Positions 34,671 to 43,459 of a DNA stretch of 64,000 nucleotides are shown in pieces. The notes beneath the pieces were generated by a model that searched no databases, was not told the origin of the DNA, and saw only the letters and a list, made by a program, of their open reading frames with translations. The DNA lies in contig CAVSLD010000005.1 of the NCBI GenBank assembly GCA_963728655.1, positions 269,163 through 333,162 of the forward strand. The letters are read 5' to 3'. Numbering within the stretch: the stretch's first letter is position 1; each line of letters begins with the position of its first letter. This stretch comes from Iamia sp963728655. Lineage in GTDB: Bacteria > Actinomycetota > Acidimicrobiia > Acidimicrobiales > Iamiaceae. The position numbers and the translations under genes were made by a program.

Positions 34671-35645
34671 CTACCGGGCCAGGCGTCGGATCCGTCCGCC
34701 CAGCACCTCGCCCCGGTCGCCCTCGACGGCGGGCACGAGGACGCCCTGGGCGACGAGGCGGCCGAAGGCGGTCTGGGCCTGCTCCACCGACCACCCCAGG
34801 TGGGCGGTGACCGCGGCCGGGTCGACCTCGCCCGCCATGGCCACCAGCAGCGCCCAGGCGGTGGCGTCGAAGCTCTCCTCGGGGGGCGACGGCGAGAGCC
34901 GCCACCGCGACCCGGCGTCGCGCCGGGCAGCGTCGGCGTCGGAGGTGGCGCCGGGCGACCCGGGCAGCGGGGCGGCGCCCTCGGCGACGTCCCCGGGCTC
35001 CCCCGCGACGGCCCCGACAGCGGGCTCGGCGCCGACGTCGCCGGCCACCTGGGCGCCGTCGTCCGGGGGTGCCGGGGGCGGCACGGGGGCGTCAGGCGGG
35101 TCGGGCACGAGGCGGGCGGGGGGCCGTCCGTCGACGCCGCCGGCACGGCGGGGGGCGGGGCCGTCGGTGGCCGTGGGGCCCTCGCCGGAGGTCGCACCCA
35201 CGGCGCCGGTGACGGGAGCGGCGTCCTCGGCGGTGTCCTGGGCGGGGGGCGCCGGCTGCGGCGTCGGGTCGGGTGCGACCTCGGCCAGCAGCTCGTCGAC
35301 GGACCAGTGCCACAGCCCCTGGGCCTCGTGCTCGGTGAGGTGGTGGAAGAAGTACCACCCCCGGTCGCGGGCGACCGCCTCGGCCAGGACGCCGACGGAC
35401 TCGGCCCGGAGTCGGGCCTCGTCGGCCACCCGCGCCGCCTCGTAGGTCGCGTCGTCCATGGCGTCGTCCACCGTGAGGGCGGCGTCGGCGCCGGCCCGCG
35501 CCGCCAGGTACACGTGGCCGTCCTCCAGGTAGACGCACACGGCCTCGTCCCCGTCGAGCTCGATGCCGCCGGTGAGGCGCTCCCCCGCCGCCGCCCGCAG
35601 CACGTCGTCCAGGCCCCGCTCGGCCAGGTCACCGCGGTGCATCAT
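34671..35645 (-). CDS. DUF4388-like protein with C-terminal winged helix
   Basis: A 324-residue protein. Residues 1-110 resemble the DUF4388/PatA N-terminal domain (GDLAERGLDDVLRAAAGERLTGGIEL...CVYLEDGHVYLA), seen in bacterial signalling proteins. A long Pro/Ala/Gly/acidic linker (about 128-245) precedes a C-terminal winged-helix-like domain (about 255-324, VTAHLGWSVEQAQTAFGRLVAQGVL). There is no enzyme motif. It may sense or bridge other proteins; the function is unknown. The 35646-35928 gap upstream holds the ECF41 promoter and no gene. Confidence 0.7.
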   Translation of the reverse strand: MMHRGDLAERGLDDVLRAAAGERLTGGIELDGDEAVCVYLEDGHVYLAARAGADAALTVDDAMDDATYEAARVADEARLRAESVGVLAEAVARDRGWYFFHHLTEHEAQGLWHWSVDELLAEVAPDPTPQPAPPAQDTAEDAAPVTGAVGATSGEGPTATDGPAPRRAGGVDGRPPARLVPDPPDAPVPPPAPPDDGAQVAGDVGAEPAVGAVAGEPGDVAEGAAPLPGSPGATSDADAARRDAGSRWRLSPSPPEESFDATAWALLVAMAGEVDPAAVTAHLGWSVEQAQTAFGRLVAQGVLVPAVEGDRGEVLGGRIRRLAR

Positions 35646-35863
35646 CGGACCCGGACCTCCCCGGCCGGTCCGACGTGGGCGCGGGCGCGCCGGTCCGACG
35701 GGGGGCGGGTCCTCGCCGGGGACGGGGGAACGGCGGTCGCAGGCACGTCAGGGGGTCCTGGTCGTCGGTGGTGTCCCCGTCCCCATCGGCGGCGCGCTGT
35801 CGGCCTTGAGGACCGGGCGGCAGGGGCGTCGGCGACCCCGCGGCCGGCGCCGCGCCGCCGAGG

Positions 35864-35890
35864 TGTCACATCGCGCCGGGCTGTGTCGTC
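35864..35890 (+). promoter_or_regulatory. ECF41-type sigma-factor promoter
   Basis: TGTCACA (35864-35870), a 16-bp spacer and CGTC (35887-35890) reproduce the motif described for ECF41 targets. It lies 38 bp upstream of the oxidoreductase start, and an ECF41 sigma gene ends the same operon, so autoregulation is likely. Confidence 0.75.
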
Positions 35891-35928
35891 GAGAGGTGGA
35901 CCGGACCCGACCACCGAGGAGCCGACCC

Positions 35929-37251
35929 GTGCCCGCCGCCGACCTCCCCCCGCACGACCCCGCCGCCCCCGTCCCCGACGTCGCCGTGGTGGGCGCCGGG
36001 CTCGCCGGGCTGGCCGCCGCGGCCACCGCGGCGCGGGCCGGCGCGCGGGTGGTGGTCGTGGAGCCCCACCCGCTGGGGGGCCGGGCCCGCACCGACCGGG
36101 TGGACGGGTTCACCCTGAACCGGGGGCCGCGCGCGCTGTACCGGGGCGGCGAGGGGGCGGCGGTCCTCGACGACCTGGGCGTGACGTGGCGCACCGGCGG
36201 GCCACCGGCCGTGGACGGGGGCCTGGTCCGGCGTCGGGGCCGCACCCACGCCTTCCCCACCGGGCCGGGGTCGCTGCTGCGCACCACCCTGCTGTCGCCC
36301 CGGGACAGGGCCCGGGCCGGGCTCCTGCTCGCCCGGCTGAGCCGCCCCGACCGGAGAGGCCACGACCTCGCCCTCCGGGGCCGCCCGGTCCGAGCCTGGA
36401 TCGACGAGGTCGCGCCGACCCCGGCGCTGGCCGACCTCCTCGCCGCCCTCGTCCGCCTGACCACCTACGTCGAGGCCCCCGACGCGCTCGACGCCCACGC
36501 CGCCGTCACCCAGCTGCGCCGGGGCCTCGGGGCCGGGGTGCAGTACCTCGACGGCGGGTGGGGCACGCTCGTCGCCGGCCTCACCGCGGTGGTGGCGGCC
36601 GGCGGCGGGACCCGCCTGGCCGCCACCGCCCACACGGTGGGCGAGGACGACGACGGGGTGGTGGTCGGGACCTCCGACGGCGCGCTCCGGGCGGGCGCGG
36701 CGGTGGTGGCCGCGGGCACGCCCGACGCCACGACAGCCCTGCTCGGGGTCCGTCCCGACGACTGGCCGGTCCTGGGCCCGCCCGCCACCGCGGCGTGCCT
36801 CGAGCTGGGCCTCCGCCGCCCGCCCGCCCGGCGCTTCCTGCTCGGGGCCGACGAACCGCTCTACCTGAGCACCCACGCGCCGCCGGCCGACCTGGCGCCC
36901 GAGGGCGGGGCCGTCGTCCAGCTCCTGCGCTACCAGCACGCCGACGAGGACCGTGACGGCCGAGCGCACCGGGACCACCTGCGGGCGGCCGCGGCCGAGG
37001 TGGGGATCACCGATGCCGACGTCGTGGTGGAGCGGTTCCACGCCCGCATGGTGGTGACCGCGGCGATCCCGCGGGCGGGGTCCGGCGGCCTGGCCGGCCG
37101 TCCCGCGGTGACGGTGGCCGGGCGGCCGCGGACGACCCTCGCCGGGGACTGGGTGGGACCCGTCGGCATGCTGGCCGACGCCGCCCTGGCCAGCGGGGCC
37201 GATGCCGGGCGGCGGGCCGCAGCCCCGCTCGCGACACTGGTGGCGCCATGA
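35929..37251 (+). CDS. FAD-dependent oxidoreductase (phytoene desaturase/protoporphyrinogen oxidase-like)
   Basis: A 440-residue flavoprotein. The N-terminal Rossmann motif is VAVVGAGLAGLAAA, then VVVEPHPLGGRARTDRV (the second dinucleotide signature of the amine-oxidase/CrtI superfamily). The C-terminal FAD segment is TTLAGDWVGPVGMLADAALASGADAG. The substrate is unknown. GTG 35929 has GAGGAG 9 nt upstream. The stop overlaps the sigma-factor ATG (ATGA), so both are one transcriptional unit behind the ECF41 promoter. Confidence 0.88.
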   Translation: MPAADLPPHDPAAPVPDVAVVGAGLAGLAAAATAARAGARVVVVEPHPLGGRARTDRVDGFTLNRGPRALYRGGEGAAVLDDLGVTWRTGGPPAVDGGLVRRRGRTHAFPTGPGSLLRTTLLSPRDRARAGLLLARLSRPDRRGHDLALRGRPVRAWIDEVAPTPALADLLAALVRLTTYVEAPDALDAHAAVTQLRRGLGAGVQYLDGGWGTLVAGLTAVVAAGGGTRLAATAHTVGEDDDGVVVGTSDGALRAGAAVVAAGTPDATTALLGVRPDDWPVLGPPATAACLELGLRRPPARRFLLGADEPLYLSTHAPPADLAPEGGAVVQLLRYQHADEDRDGRAHRDHLRAAAAEVGITDADVVVERFHARMVVTAAIPRAGSGGLAGRPAVTVAGRPRTTLAGDWVGPVGMLADAALASGADAGRRAAAPLATLVAP

Positions 37252-38132
37252 CCGCGACCCGCGCCACCGATGCGACCTTCGCGGCCGAGCGCGGCCGTCT
37301 GGTCGGCGTGGCCTACCGGGTCACCGGGAGCCGGACCGAGGCCGAGGACGTCGTGCAGGACGCCTGGCTGCGCTGGCAGCGGACCGACCAGGCCGCGGTG
37401 GCCTGCCCTGCGGCCTGGCTCACCACCGTCACCAGCCGCCTGGCCCTGGACCGGCTGACGTCGGCCCGGAGCCGCCGGGAGGCCTACGTCGGGCCGTGGC
37501 TCCCCGAGCCCGTCGCCACCGACCCCGGCCCCGCCGACCGGGCCGAGCTGGCCGAGTCGCTGTCGATCGGCTTCCTGGCCGTGCTCGAGCGGCTGGGTCC
37601 GGTGGAGCGGGTCGTGTTCCTCCTCGCAGATGTGTTCTCGGTGCCCTTCGACGAGATCGCCGAGGTCGTCGACCGGTCCCCCGCGGCGTGCCGCCAGGTG
37701 GCATCACGCGCCCGCCGGCGGGTGCAGCAGGACCGTCCCCGGTTCCACCCCACCGACGCCGAGGCCCGCCGGGTGACCGAGGCGTTCCTGGGTGCGGTGG
37801 GCGCGGGCGACATCGACGGGGTGACGGCCCTGCTCGCGCCGGACGTGGTCACCACCAGCGACGGCGGCCCCGACCACCACGCCGCCCGGCGACCGGTCGT
37901 GGGCCCCGACCGCGTGGCCCGGTTCCTCGTGAACCTGGCCCGCCGGGCCCTGCGGCCCGGGGTCACCCTCAGCCCCGCCGACCTCAACGGCCAGCCCGGG
38001 CTCATCGTCGAGGAGGACGGACGCACGGTGCTGGCCCTGGCCTGCTCGGTCGTCGACGGGCGCGTCGACCGCATCTGGGCGGTGGTCAACCCGGAGAAGA
38101 CCGCCTCGCTCGCGGCCCCGCCCGTGGCCTGA
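37248..38132 (+). CDS. ECF41-family sigma factor with SnoaL-like C-terminal domain
   Basis: A 294-residue sigma factor: sigma-2 (about 10-75, GSRTEAEDVVQDAWLRW), sigma-4 (about 105-165, VFSVPFDEIAEVVDRSPAACRQ) and a fused SnoaL/NTF2-like regulatory domain (about 175-290). ECF41 hallmarks are visible: WLPEP in the linker (GPWLPEPVA), a DGGG-like SDGGPD, and the NPDKL-like NPEKT near the end. ECF41 members lack a separate anti-sigma factor and are controlled by this C-terminal domain. It likely drives its own operon from 35864-35890. Confidence 0.92.
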   Translation: MTATRATDATFAAERGRLVGVAYRVTGSRTEAEDVVQDAWLRWQRTDQAAVACPAAWLTTVTSRLALDRLTSARSRREAYVGPWLPEPVATDPGPADRAELAESLSIGFLAVLERLGPVERVVFLLADVFSVPFDEIAEVVDRSPAACRQVASRARRRVQQDRPRFHPTDAEARRVTEAFLGAVGAGDIDGVTALLAPDVVTTSDGGPDHHAARRPVVGPDRVARFLVNLARRALRPGVTLSPADLNGQPGLIVEEDGRTVLALACSVVDGRVDRIWAVVNPEKTASLAAPPVA

Positions 38133-38135
38133 GCC

Positions 38136-38822
38136 TCAGTGGCGGTTGGCGAAGTCCTCCGCGACCTTGGCCTCGGCCGCCACCAGGAGCACGTCGCCCT
38201 CCCGCACCACCGTCTCGGCCGTGGCGTAGGTGAAGGTGCGGCCCACGGGCTTGATGCAGACGATCGTGACGCCGTGGCGCTGCCGGGCCCCGCTGTCGCC
38301 GATGGTGCGCCCCACCATGTCGGCGGGCGCGGTGGTCTCGACCAGGGCGAAGTCGTCGTCGAGCTGGATCCAGTCGATCATCCGGCCCGTCACCTGGTGG
38401 GCCACCCGGTCGCCCATCTCCCGCTCCGGGAACACCACGTGGTGGGCGCCGACCCGGTCGAGGATGCGGGCGTGGGAGGCGGTGAGGGCCTTGGCCCAGA
38501 TGGAGGCCACCCCCAGGTCGACCAGGGCGCTGGTGGTGAGGATGCTGGCCTCGATGTCGGTGCCGATGGCCACCACGGCCACCGTCATGTCGTCGGCGCC
38601 GATCTCCTCGAGGGTCTCGACGCGGGTGGAGTCGGCCTGGAGCACGTGGGTCAGCCGGCTGGCGTGGTCGGCCACGATCTCCTCGGAGGCGTCGACGCCG
38701 AGGACCTCGTGGCCCATGTCCTCCAGGGTGGTGGCCACGGCGGAGCCGAAGCGGCCCAGGCCGAGGACGATGGCAGCGTCGCCGGGACGGAGGCGGGTGC
38801 GGGGTGCGATGGGGTCAGCCAA
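38136..38822 (-). CDS. Trk/Ktr potassium-uptake gating subunit (RCK)
   Basis: A 228-residue peripheral regulator. The N-terminal RCK_N domain holds AIVLGLGRFGSAVATTLEDMGHEVLGVD (NAD/ATP site) with SIWAKALTASHARIL; the C-terminal RCK_C domain spans about 150-225. Single-RCK length fits KtrA/CeoB-like proteins. It gates the adjacent TrkH-like channel, whose gene it overlaps by 8 bp, so the pair is translationally coupled. Confidence 0.93.
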   Translation of the reverse strand: MADPIAPRTRLRPGDAAIVLGLGRFGSAVATTLEDMGHEVLGVDASEEIVADHASRLTHVLQADSTRVETLEEIGADDMTVAVVAIGTDIEASILTTSALVDLGVASIWAKALTASHARILDRVGAHHVVFPEREMGDRVAHQVTGRMIDWIQLDDDFALVETTAPADMVGRTIGDSGARQRHGVTIVCIKPVGRTFTYATAETVVREGDVLLVAAEAKVAEDFANRH

Positions 38823-40161
38823 CGAGCGGACGCTCCTCGGGGTAGCGGTAGCGCGAGTCTCGCTCGCGGAGGACCAGGGCGGCGGCCAGGGTCACGGGCC
38901 CGGCCCGGCCCGCGAACATCAGCACCCCGAGCACGACCTCCGACGGCGCGCCGAGGGTGTCGGTGACGCCGGTGCTGAGGCCGACGGTGCTGAACGCGCT
39001 GGTCGTCTCGAACAGCCCCGAGGTCAGGTCCAGGCCGGAGACGGTGACGAGGGCGAGGGTGCCGGCCACCACCGCGGCCACGCCGATGAGGGCGACGGCC
39101 AGGGCCTGGCGCTGGGCCGTGCCCGGCAGCCGCCGGTGGAAGGCCTCGACCTCCCGCGAGCCCCGCACCTCGGCCCAGATGGCGTACCCGAGGAGGGCGA
39201 AGGTCGTGACCTTGATGCCGCCGCCGGTCGACCCCGACGAGGCGCCGATGAACATCAACACGATGGTGACGAGGAGCGTGCCCTCGCGCAGGGCGCCGTA
39301 GTCGAGGCTGTTGAAGCCGGCGGTGCGGGGCGTGACCCCCTGGAACCAGGAGGCGGTCAGCTTGTCGCCGATGGCCAGGTCGCCCAGCGTGTCGGGGTTG
39401 GTCCACTCCAGGCCGAGCACGGCCATGGCGCCCACCAGGAACAGCGACAGGGTCGTGGTCAGGGTCATCTTGGTGTGGACCGACCAGCGCTTGGGGCTCC
39501 CGAGCTGGCGGCGCAGCTCCATCAGCACCGGGAACCCGAGCCCGCCGAGGATGATGGCGATGCTGATGATCCCCGTGGTCCAGGGATCGTCGACGTAGCC
39601 CTCCAGGCTGTCGGGCTGGAGCGAGAAGCCGGCGTTGTTGAACGCCGAGACGGAGTGGAACAGGCCCATCCAGGCACTGCGGACGACGCCCTCCTCGTGG
39701 ACGACGACGAACCCGACGGCCAGGGCGACGGCGGCGGCCGCCTCCACCAGGAGGCTCCAGCGCACCACCCCGAGCACGACCGTCCGCAGGTCACCGAGGC
39801 GCAGGGCCCCCGTCTCGGCCTGGGCGGCCATGCGGTGGCGGAGGCCGATGCGACGGGCCAGCACCACGGCCACCACCGACGAGACGGCCATCAGCCCGAT
39901 GCCGCCGACCTGGATGAGGGCGAGGATCACGACCTGCCCGAACGGTGTCCACGCCGTGCCGGTGTCGACCACGATCAGCCCGGTGACGGTGGCGGCCGAC
40001 GTGGCCGTGAACAGCGCCTCGCGGAAGCCGACGTCGACACCGCTCGACGCGACGGGCAGGCGCAGCAGGACGGTGCCCACGGCGATGACGGTGAGGAAGC
40101 CGAGCACCACCACCTGGGTGGGGTGGCGCCGGGCCAGGACGGTCCGCACCACGCCTCGCAC
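38815..40161 (-). CDS. Trk/Ktr potassium-uptake membrane subunit
   Basis: A 448-residue channel-like transporter with four M1-P-M2 repeats. The selectivity-filter segments are readable: SAATVTGLI, AFNNAGFSL, TPRTAGFNS and AFSTVGLSTG, each with the key glycine. MFIGASSGSTGGGIKVTT is the intramembrane loop of the third repeat. The short N-terminus fits KtrB rather than Proteobacterial TrkH. GTG 40161 lies 7 nt after TACCCT (40169-40174), indicating a leaderless message. Confidence 0.93.
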   Translation of the reverse strand: MRGVVRTVLARRHPTQVVVLGFLTVIAVGTVLLRLPVASSGVDVGFREALFTATSAATVTGLIVVDTGTAWTPFGQVVILALIQVGGIGLMAVSSVVAVVLARRIGLRHRMAAQAETGALRLGDLRTVVLGVVRWSLLVEAAAAVALAVGFVVVHEEGVVRSAWMGLFHSVSAFNNAGFSLQPDSLEGYVDDPWTTGIISIAIILGGLGFPVLMELRRQLGSPKRWSVHTKMTLTTTLSLFLVGAMAVLGLEWTNPDTLGDLAIGDKLTASWFQGVTPRTAGFNSLDYGALREGTLLVTIVLMFIGASSGSTGGGIKVTTFALLGYAIWAEVRGSREVEAFHRRLPGTAQRQALAVALIGVAAVVAGTLALVTVSGLDLTSGLFETTSAFSTVGLSTGVTDTLGAPSEVVLGVLMFAGRAGPVTLAAALVLRERDSRYRYPEERPLVG

Positions 40162-40168
40162 CGGGCTC

Positions 40169-40174
40169 AGGGTA
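40169..40174 (-). promoter_or_regulatory. -10 element of a leaderless promoter
   Basis: On the minus strand TACCCT lies 7 nt before the GTG at 40161. Confidence 0.5.
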
Positions 40175-40204
40175 GGCCGGGGGCGGACCCGGACCGGGGC
40201 GGGA

Positions 40205-41083
40205 CTAGCCGTCCACCGTCTCCTGCGGGCGGGTGCGACCCCGGAACTCGTCCATGGTGCGGTTGACGCCCAGCAGGTCGGCGGCGGCGTCGAACGCCCG
40301 CACCGGCAGCATCCGCATGAGCGGCAGCGAGCCGACGAGCGGCGGGAGGTGGAGCCGGGCCTTGCCCTTCTCGACCGCGGCCCAGGTCTTGTCGACCACG
40401 TGGGCCGGCTCGAGGATGGGGAGCAGCACGTCGACCTTGCTCTTCACGCCCGAGAACATGCCGGTGTCGATGTAGTACGGGCAGACGACGGTGGTGGCGA
40501 CCTTGCTGCCCCGGGCCCGGAGCTCGACCCGCAGGGACTCGTCGAAGCCCATGGCCGCCCACTTGCTGGCCGAGTAGTCGGTCAGCCGGGCCACCCCGAT
40601 CAGCCCCGAGGCGGAGGCGATGGTGACGACCCGACCGGCGTCGCGCTCGAGCAGGTGGGGCAGGAAGGCCTGGGTCACCCAGAAGAGGGCGATGGTGTTG
40701 ACCTCGAAGGTGCGCCGGACGTCGGCCTCCTCCAGGTCCGTGAGCCACTTCCCGCTCACCACGCCGGCGTTGTTGACCAGCACGTCGATGCCGCCGGTGG
40801 TCTCGAGGGCGACCGTGGCCGCCTCCCGGACGGCGTCGCGGTCGGTGACGTCGACCAGCTGGCCGACGGGGGCCTCGGCCGGACCGGTGCGGGCCGCGTC
40901 GACGGCGTCGACGGCCGCGTCGAGGGCGGCCGCGTCGCGGTCCCAGAGCACGACGGTGGCGCCCTTGCGGGCCGCCTCGGTGGCCAGGCCCAGCCCGATG
41001 CCCGACCCCGCCCCGGTGATGACGACGGTGGCGCCGTGGAGCGGCGTGCCGCGAGAGGAGGAGCGTCGAGCCAAGGAGATCAC
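40205..41083 (-). CDS. Short-chain dehydrogenase/reductase
   Basis: A 292-residue NAD(P)-dependent SDR. The cofactor loop is TGAGSGIGLGLA, the NNAG motif is LVNNAGVVSG, the catalytic serine is in TIASASGLIG and the YxxxK motif in YSASKWAAMG. The C-terminal 70 residues (VDVLLPILEPAHVVDKTW..LPLMRMLP) resemble the retinol-dehydrogenase/11-beta-HSD-like group acting on hydrophobic substrates. GTG 41083 is the first start before the Rossmann fold. The 41084-41468 gap upstream has repeats and no gene. Confidence 0.88.
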   Translation of the reverse strand: MISLARRSSSRGTPLHGATVVITGAGSGIGLGLATEAARKGATVVLWDRDAAALDAAVDAVDAARTGPAEAPVGQLVDVTDRDAVREAATVALETTGGIDVLVNNAGVVSGKWLTDLEEADVRRTFEVNTIALFWVTQAFLPHLLERDAGRVVTIASASGLIGVARLTDYSASKWAAMGFDESLRVELRARGSKVATTVVCPYYIDTGMFSGVKSKVDVLLPILEPAHVVDKTWAAVEKGKARLHLPPLVGSLPLMRMLPVRAFDAAADLLGVNRTMDEFRGRTRPQETVDG

Positions 41084-41265
41084 CTGTGCAGGGCTGGGAG
41101 GCGGGCCCCCGAACCTACGCCCACCCCAGCGCCCCGCGCGCCCGACCCCCGAGCGCGCCCGGCCCAGCGAACCTGGCGACGCGCCCCGGTGCAGGCCCTC
41201 GAGCGCGTGCGGCCCGGCGCAGCCGCTGGGGGGTGCGGGGGGTCTCCCCCCGCACAGGCGAGTGG

Positions 41266-41462
41266 CTGCGAGGGACGAGCCGCCACCCGCTGGGATCACT
41301 CAGCGCGGCCGCAGGCCGCCCGCCCAGCTCGAGGAGCGGAGCGCAGCGAGTGACCTCGAAGACGCTGCGAGGGACGAGCCGCCACCCGCCGGGATCACTC
41401 GGTGCGAGCGCAGCGAGCCCCCTCAGCTCGAGGGAACGGAGCGAGCGCCAGCGAGCGAGTGA
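41266..41462. repeat. 98-bp imperfect tandem repeat after rplQ
   Basis: Two units start at 41266 and 41364. Both open with GCTGCGAGGGACGAGCCGCC followed by ACCCG(C/T)TGGGATCACTC-like sequence, and close with CAGCTCGAGG...GAGTGACCTCGA. TCACTC and GAGTGA within each unit can pair, and GAGCGCAGCGAG-type motifs fill the interior. They lie just downstream of the ribosomal superoperon, where they may terminate it. Confidence 0.7.
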
Positions 41463-41468
41463 CCTCGA

Positions 41469-41825
41469 CTACACCAGCTCGATCCGCGCCATGGGCGCGT
41501 TGTCGCCGGGGCGGGGGCCGATCTTGAGGATGCGGGTGTAGCCGCCGTTGCGGTCGGCGTAGCGGGGACCGAGCTCCTCCATGAGCTTGGCCGCCGCCTC
41601 CTTGTCGCCGGCGAGGGCCGACACCACCTGGCGGTGGTTGTGGAGGCCGCCCTTGCGGGCCTTGGTGATCAGCTTCTCGGCCACGGGGCGCACGGCCTTG
41701 GCCTTGGCCTCGGTGGTGGTGATGGCCTCGGCGGCCACGAGCGAGGCGACCAGGTTGGCCATCATGGCCTTCTGGTGCGAGGCGCTGCCGCCGAAGCGGC
41801 GGCCCTTCTTCGGGGTGGCGGGCAT
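41469..41825 (-). CDS. rplQ: 50S ribosomal protein L17
   Basis: A 118-residue protein with the canonical KKGRRFGGSASHQKAMMANLV opening (written GRRFGGSASHQKAM here), TTTEAKAKAVRPVAEKLIT and YTRILKIGPRPGDNAPMA. It is the last gene of the alpha operon, 1 bp after rpoA, and has no acidic C-terminal extension. Confidence 0.98.
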   Translation of the reverse strand: MPATPKKGRRFGGSASHQKAMMANLVASLVAAEAITTTEAKAKAVRPVAEKLITKARKGGLHNHRQVVSALAGDKEAAAKLMEELGPRYADRNGGYTRILKIGPRPGDNAPMARIELV

Positions 41826-41826
41826 G

Positions 41827-42765
41827 TCAGTCCCGGCCCTTCAGGGCCAGGCCCCGCTCGTCCAGCTTCACCAGGACCTCGTCGAGGGACTTCTGGCCGA
41901 AGTTGGTGATGGCCAGCAGGTCGTCCTCGGTCTTGAGCAGGAGCTCGCCCACGGTGTTGACCTGGGCCCGCTTGAGGCAGTTCCGGGGACGCTCGGAGAG
42001 GTCGAGGTCCTCGATGGGCAGCTCGAGGTCGGGCGACCCGGTGGTGGCGGTGTCGGCCTCGGTGAGCACCAGGCCCTCGGGCTCGTCGCTCATGCCCTCG
42101 ATCAGCTCGACGAGGGCCTTGAGGGTGGCGCCGGCGGAGGCGAGGGCGTCGCGGGGGGCGATGGAGCCGTCGGTCTCGATGTCGAGCACCAGCTGGTCGT
42201 AGTCGGTGTCCATCTCGACCCGGGTGGGCTGGATGTCGAAGGCGACGCGGCGCACCGGCGAGAAGATGGAGTCGACCGGGATGATCCCGATGGTGGCGCC
42301 GTCCTTGGTGCGGTCGGCCGACACGTAGCCCCGGCCGCGCTCGACGGTGATGTCGACGGCGAGGCGACCCTTGCTGTTCAGCGAGGCGATGTGGAGGTCC
42401 GAGTTGAGGACCTCGACGTCGGCGGTGAGCTGCAGGTCGGCGGCGGTGACCTCGGCCGGGCCCTTCACGTCGAGGCGCACCGTGACCGGGGCGTCGGACT
42501 CGGACGTGATGACCAGGTCCTTGAGGTTCAAGATGATGTCGGTGATGTCCTCGGTGACGCCGGGGACCGTGTCGAACTCCTGGATGGCGTCGTCGAAGCG
42601 GACCTCGGTGACGGCCGCGCCGGGGATCGACGAGAGCAGCGTGCGCCGCAGCGAGTTCCCGAGCGTGTGGCCGAAGCCGGGCTCGAGCGGGCTGATGGAG
42701 AACCGCTGGCGGTTGTCCTTCTCCTCGTCGAGGGCTTCGACCGTCGGTCGCTGGATGACGAGCAT
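41827..42765 (-). CDS. rpoA: RNA polymerase alpha subunit
   Basis: A 312-residue protein. The N-terminal assembly domain has PLEPGFGHTLGNSLRRTLLSSIPG and VTEVRFDDAIQEFDTVPGV; the C-terminal domain (about 240-305) has LDLSERPRNCLKRAQVNTVGELL and the helix-hairpin-helix FGQKSLDEVLVKL that binds UP elements and activators. It is encoded between rpsD and rplQ as usual. Confidence 0.98.
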   Translation of the reverse strand: MLVIQRPTVEALDEEKDNRQRFSISPLEPGFGHTLGNSLRRTLLSSIPGAAVTEVRFDDAIQEFDTVPGVTEDITDIILNLKDLVITSESDAPVTVRLDVKGPAEVTAADLQLTADVEVLNSDLHIASLNSKGRLAVDITVERGRGYVSADRTKDGATIGIIPVDSIFSPVRRVAFDIQPTRVEMDTDYDQLVLDIETDGSIAPRDALASAGATLKALVELIEGMSDEPEGLVLTEADTATTGSPDLELPIEDLDLSERPRNCLKRAQVNTVGELLLKTEDDLLAITNFGQKSLDEVLVKLDERGLALKGRD

Positions 42766-42829
42766 CTGGGGCCTTCCTCAGGGTGTTGCGGGGGGAGCGA
42801 GCGTGACGGGGCACGGGGCCCCGGGGGAT

Positions 42830-43447
42830 CTACTTGGAGTACAGCTCGACGATGAGCTGCTCACGCACCGGCACGTCGATCTGGGGCCGGGTGGGCAGCT
42901 CGGCGACGGTGGCGGCGAAGCCGTCGTCGGCGCCGGTCTCGAGCCAGTCGGGGCTGCGCCGGTCGATGGTGTCGAGGTTGTGGCGGATGACGATCATCCC
43001 GCGGGCCTTGTCCGAGAGGGAGACGACGTCGCCCTTGCGGACCCGGTAGCTGGGGATGTCGACCTTCTTGCCGTTGACGGTCACCATGCCGTGGCCCACG
43101 AACTGGCGGGCCTGGGGCCGGGTGGAGGCCCAGCCGGCGCGGAAGGTGACGTTGTCGAGACGGAGCTCGAGCATGCGCAGGAGGTTCTCGCCGGTGACGC
43201 CCTGCTGGCGGGTCGCCTCCTCGTAGAGGTTGGCGAACTGGCGCTCGAGGAGGCCGTAGATGTGCTTGGCCTTCTGCTTCTCCTGCAGCTGCAGCAGGTA
43301 CTCGGAGGGCTGGCGGCGGCGGGCGCGGCCGTGCTCACCCGGGGGGTAGGGCTTGCGGTCCAGCATGCGCTGGCCCTTGTCGTTCTCGAAGATGTTCACG
43401 TTCAGGCGACGTGAGATCTTCACCTTGGGACCGGTGTAGCGAGCCAT
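42830..43447 (-). CDS. rpsD: 30S ribosomal protein S4
   Basis: A 205-residue primary 16S-binding protein. It lacks the N-terminal CxxC zinc cluster of many S4 proteins and begins ARYTGPKVKISRRLNVN. The S4 RNA-binding domain includes RQFVGHGMVTVNGKKVDIPSYRV. In other bacteria S4 represses the alpha operon; no such site was confirmed here. Confidence 0.98.
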   Translation of the reverse strand: MARYTGPKVKISRRLNVNIFENDKGQRMLDRKPYPPGEHGRARRRQPSEYLLQLQEKQKAKHIYGLLERQFANLYEEATRQQGVTGENLLRMLELRLDNVTFRAGWASTRPQARQFVGHGMVTVNGKKVDIPSYRVRKGDVVSLSDKARGMIVIRHNLDTIDRRSPDWLETGADDGFAATVAELPTRPQIDVPVREQLIVELYSK

Positions 43448-43459
43448 GTCGTGTCCTCC

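Noticed and set aside
34671..35645. Coupling of the DUF4388-like gene with the ECF41 operon
   Set aside because: It is divergent and 283 bp away; no ECF41 motif faces it.
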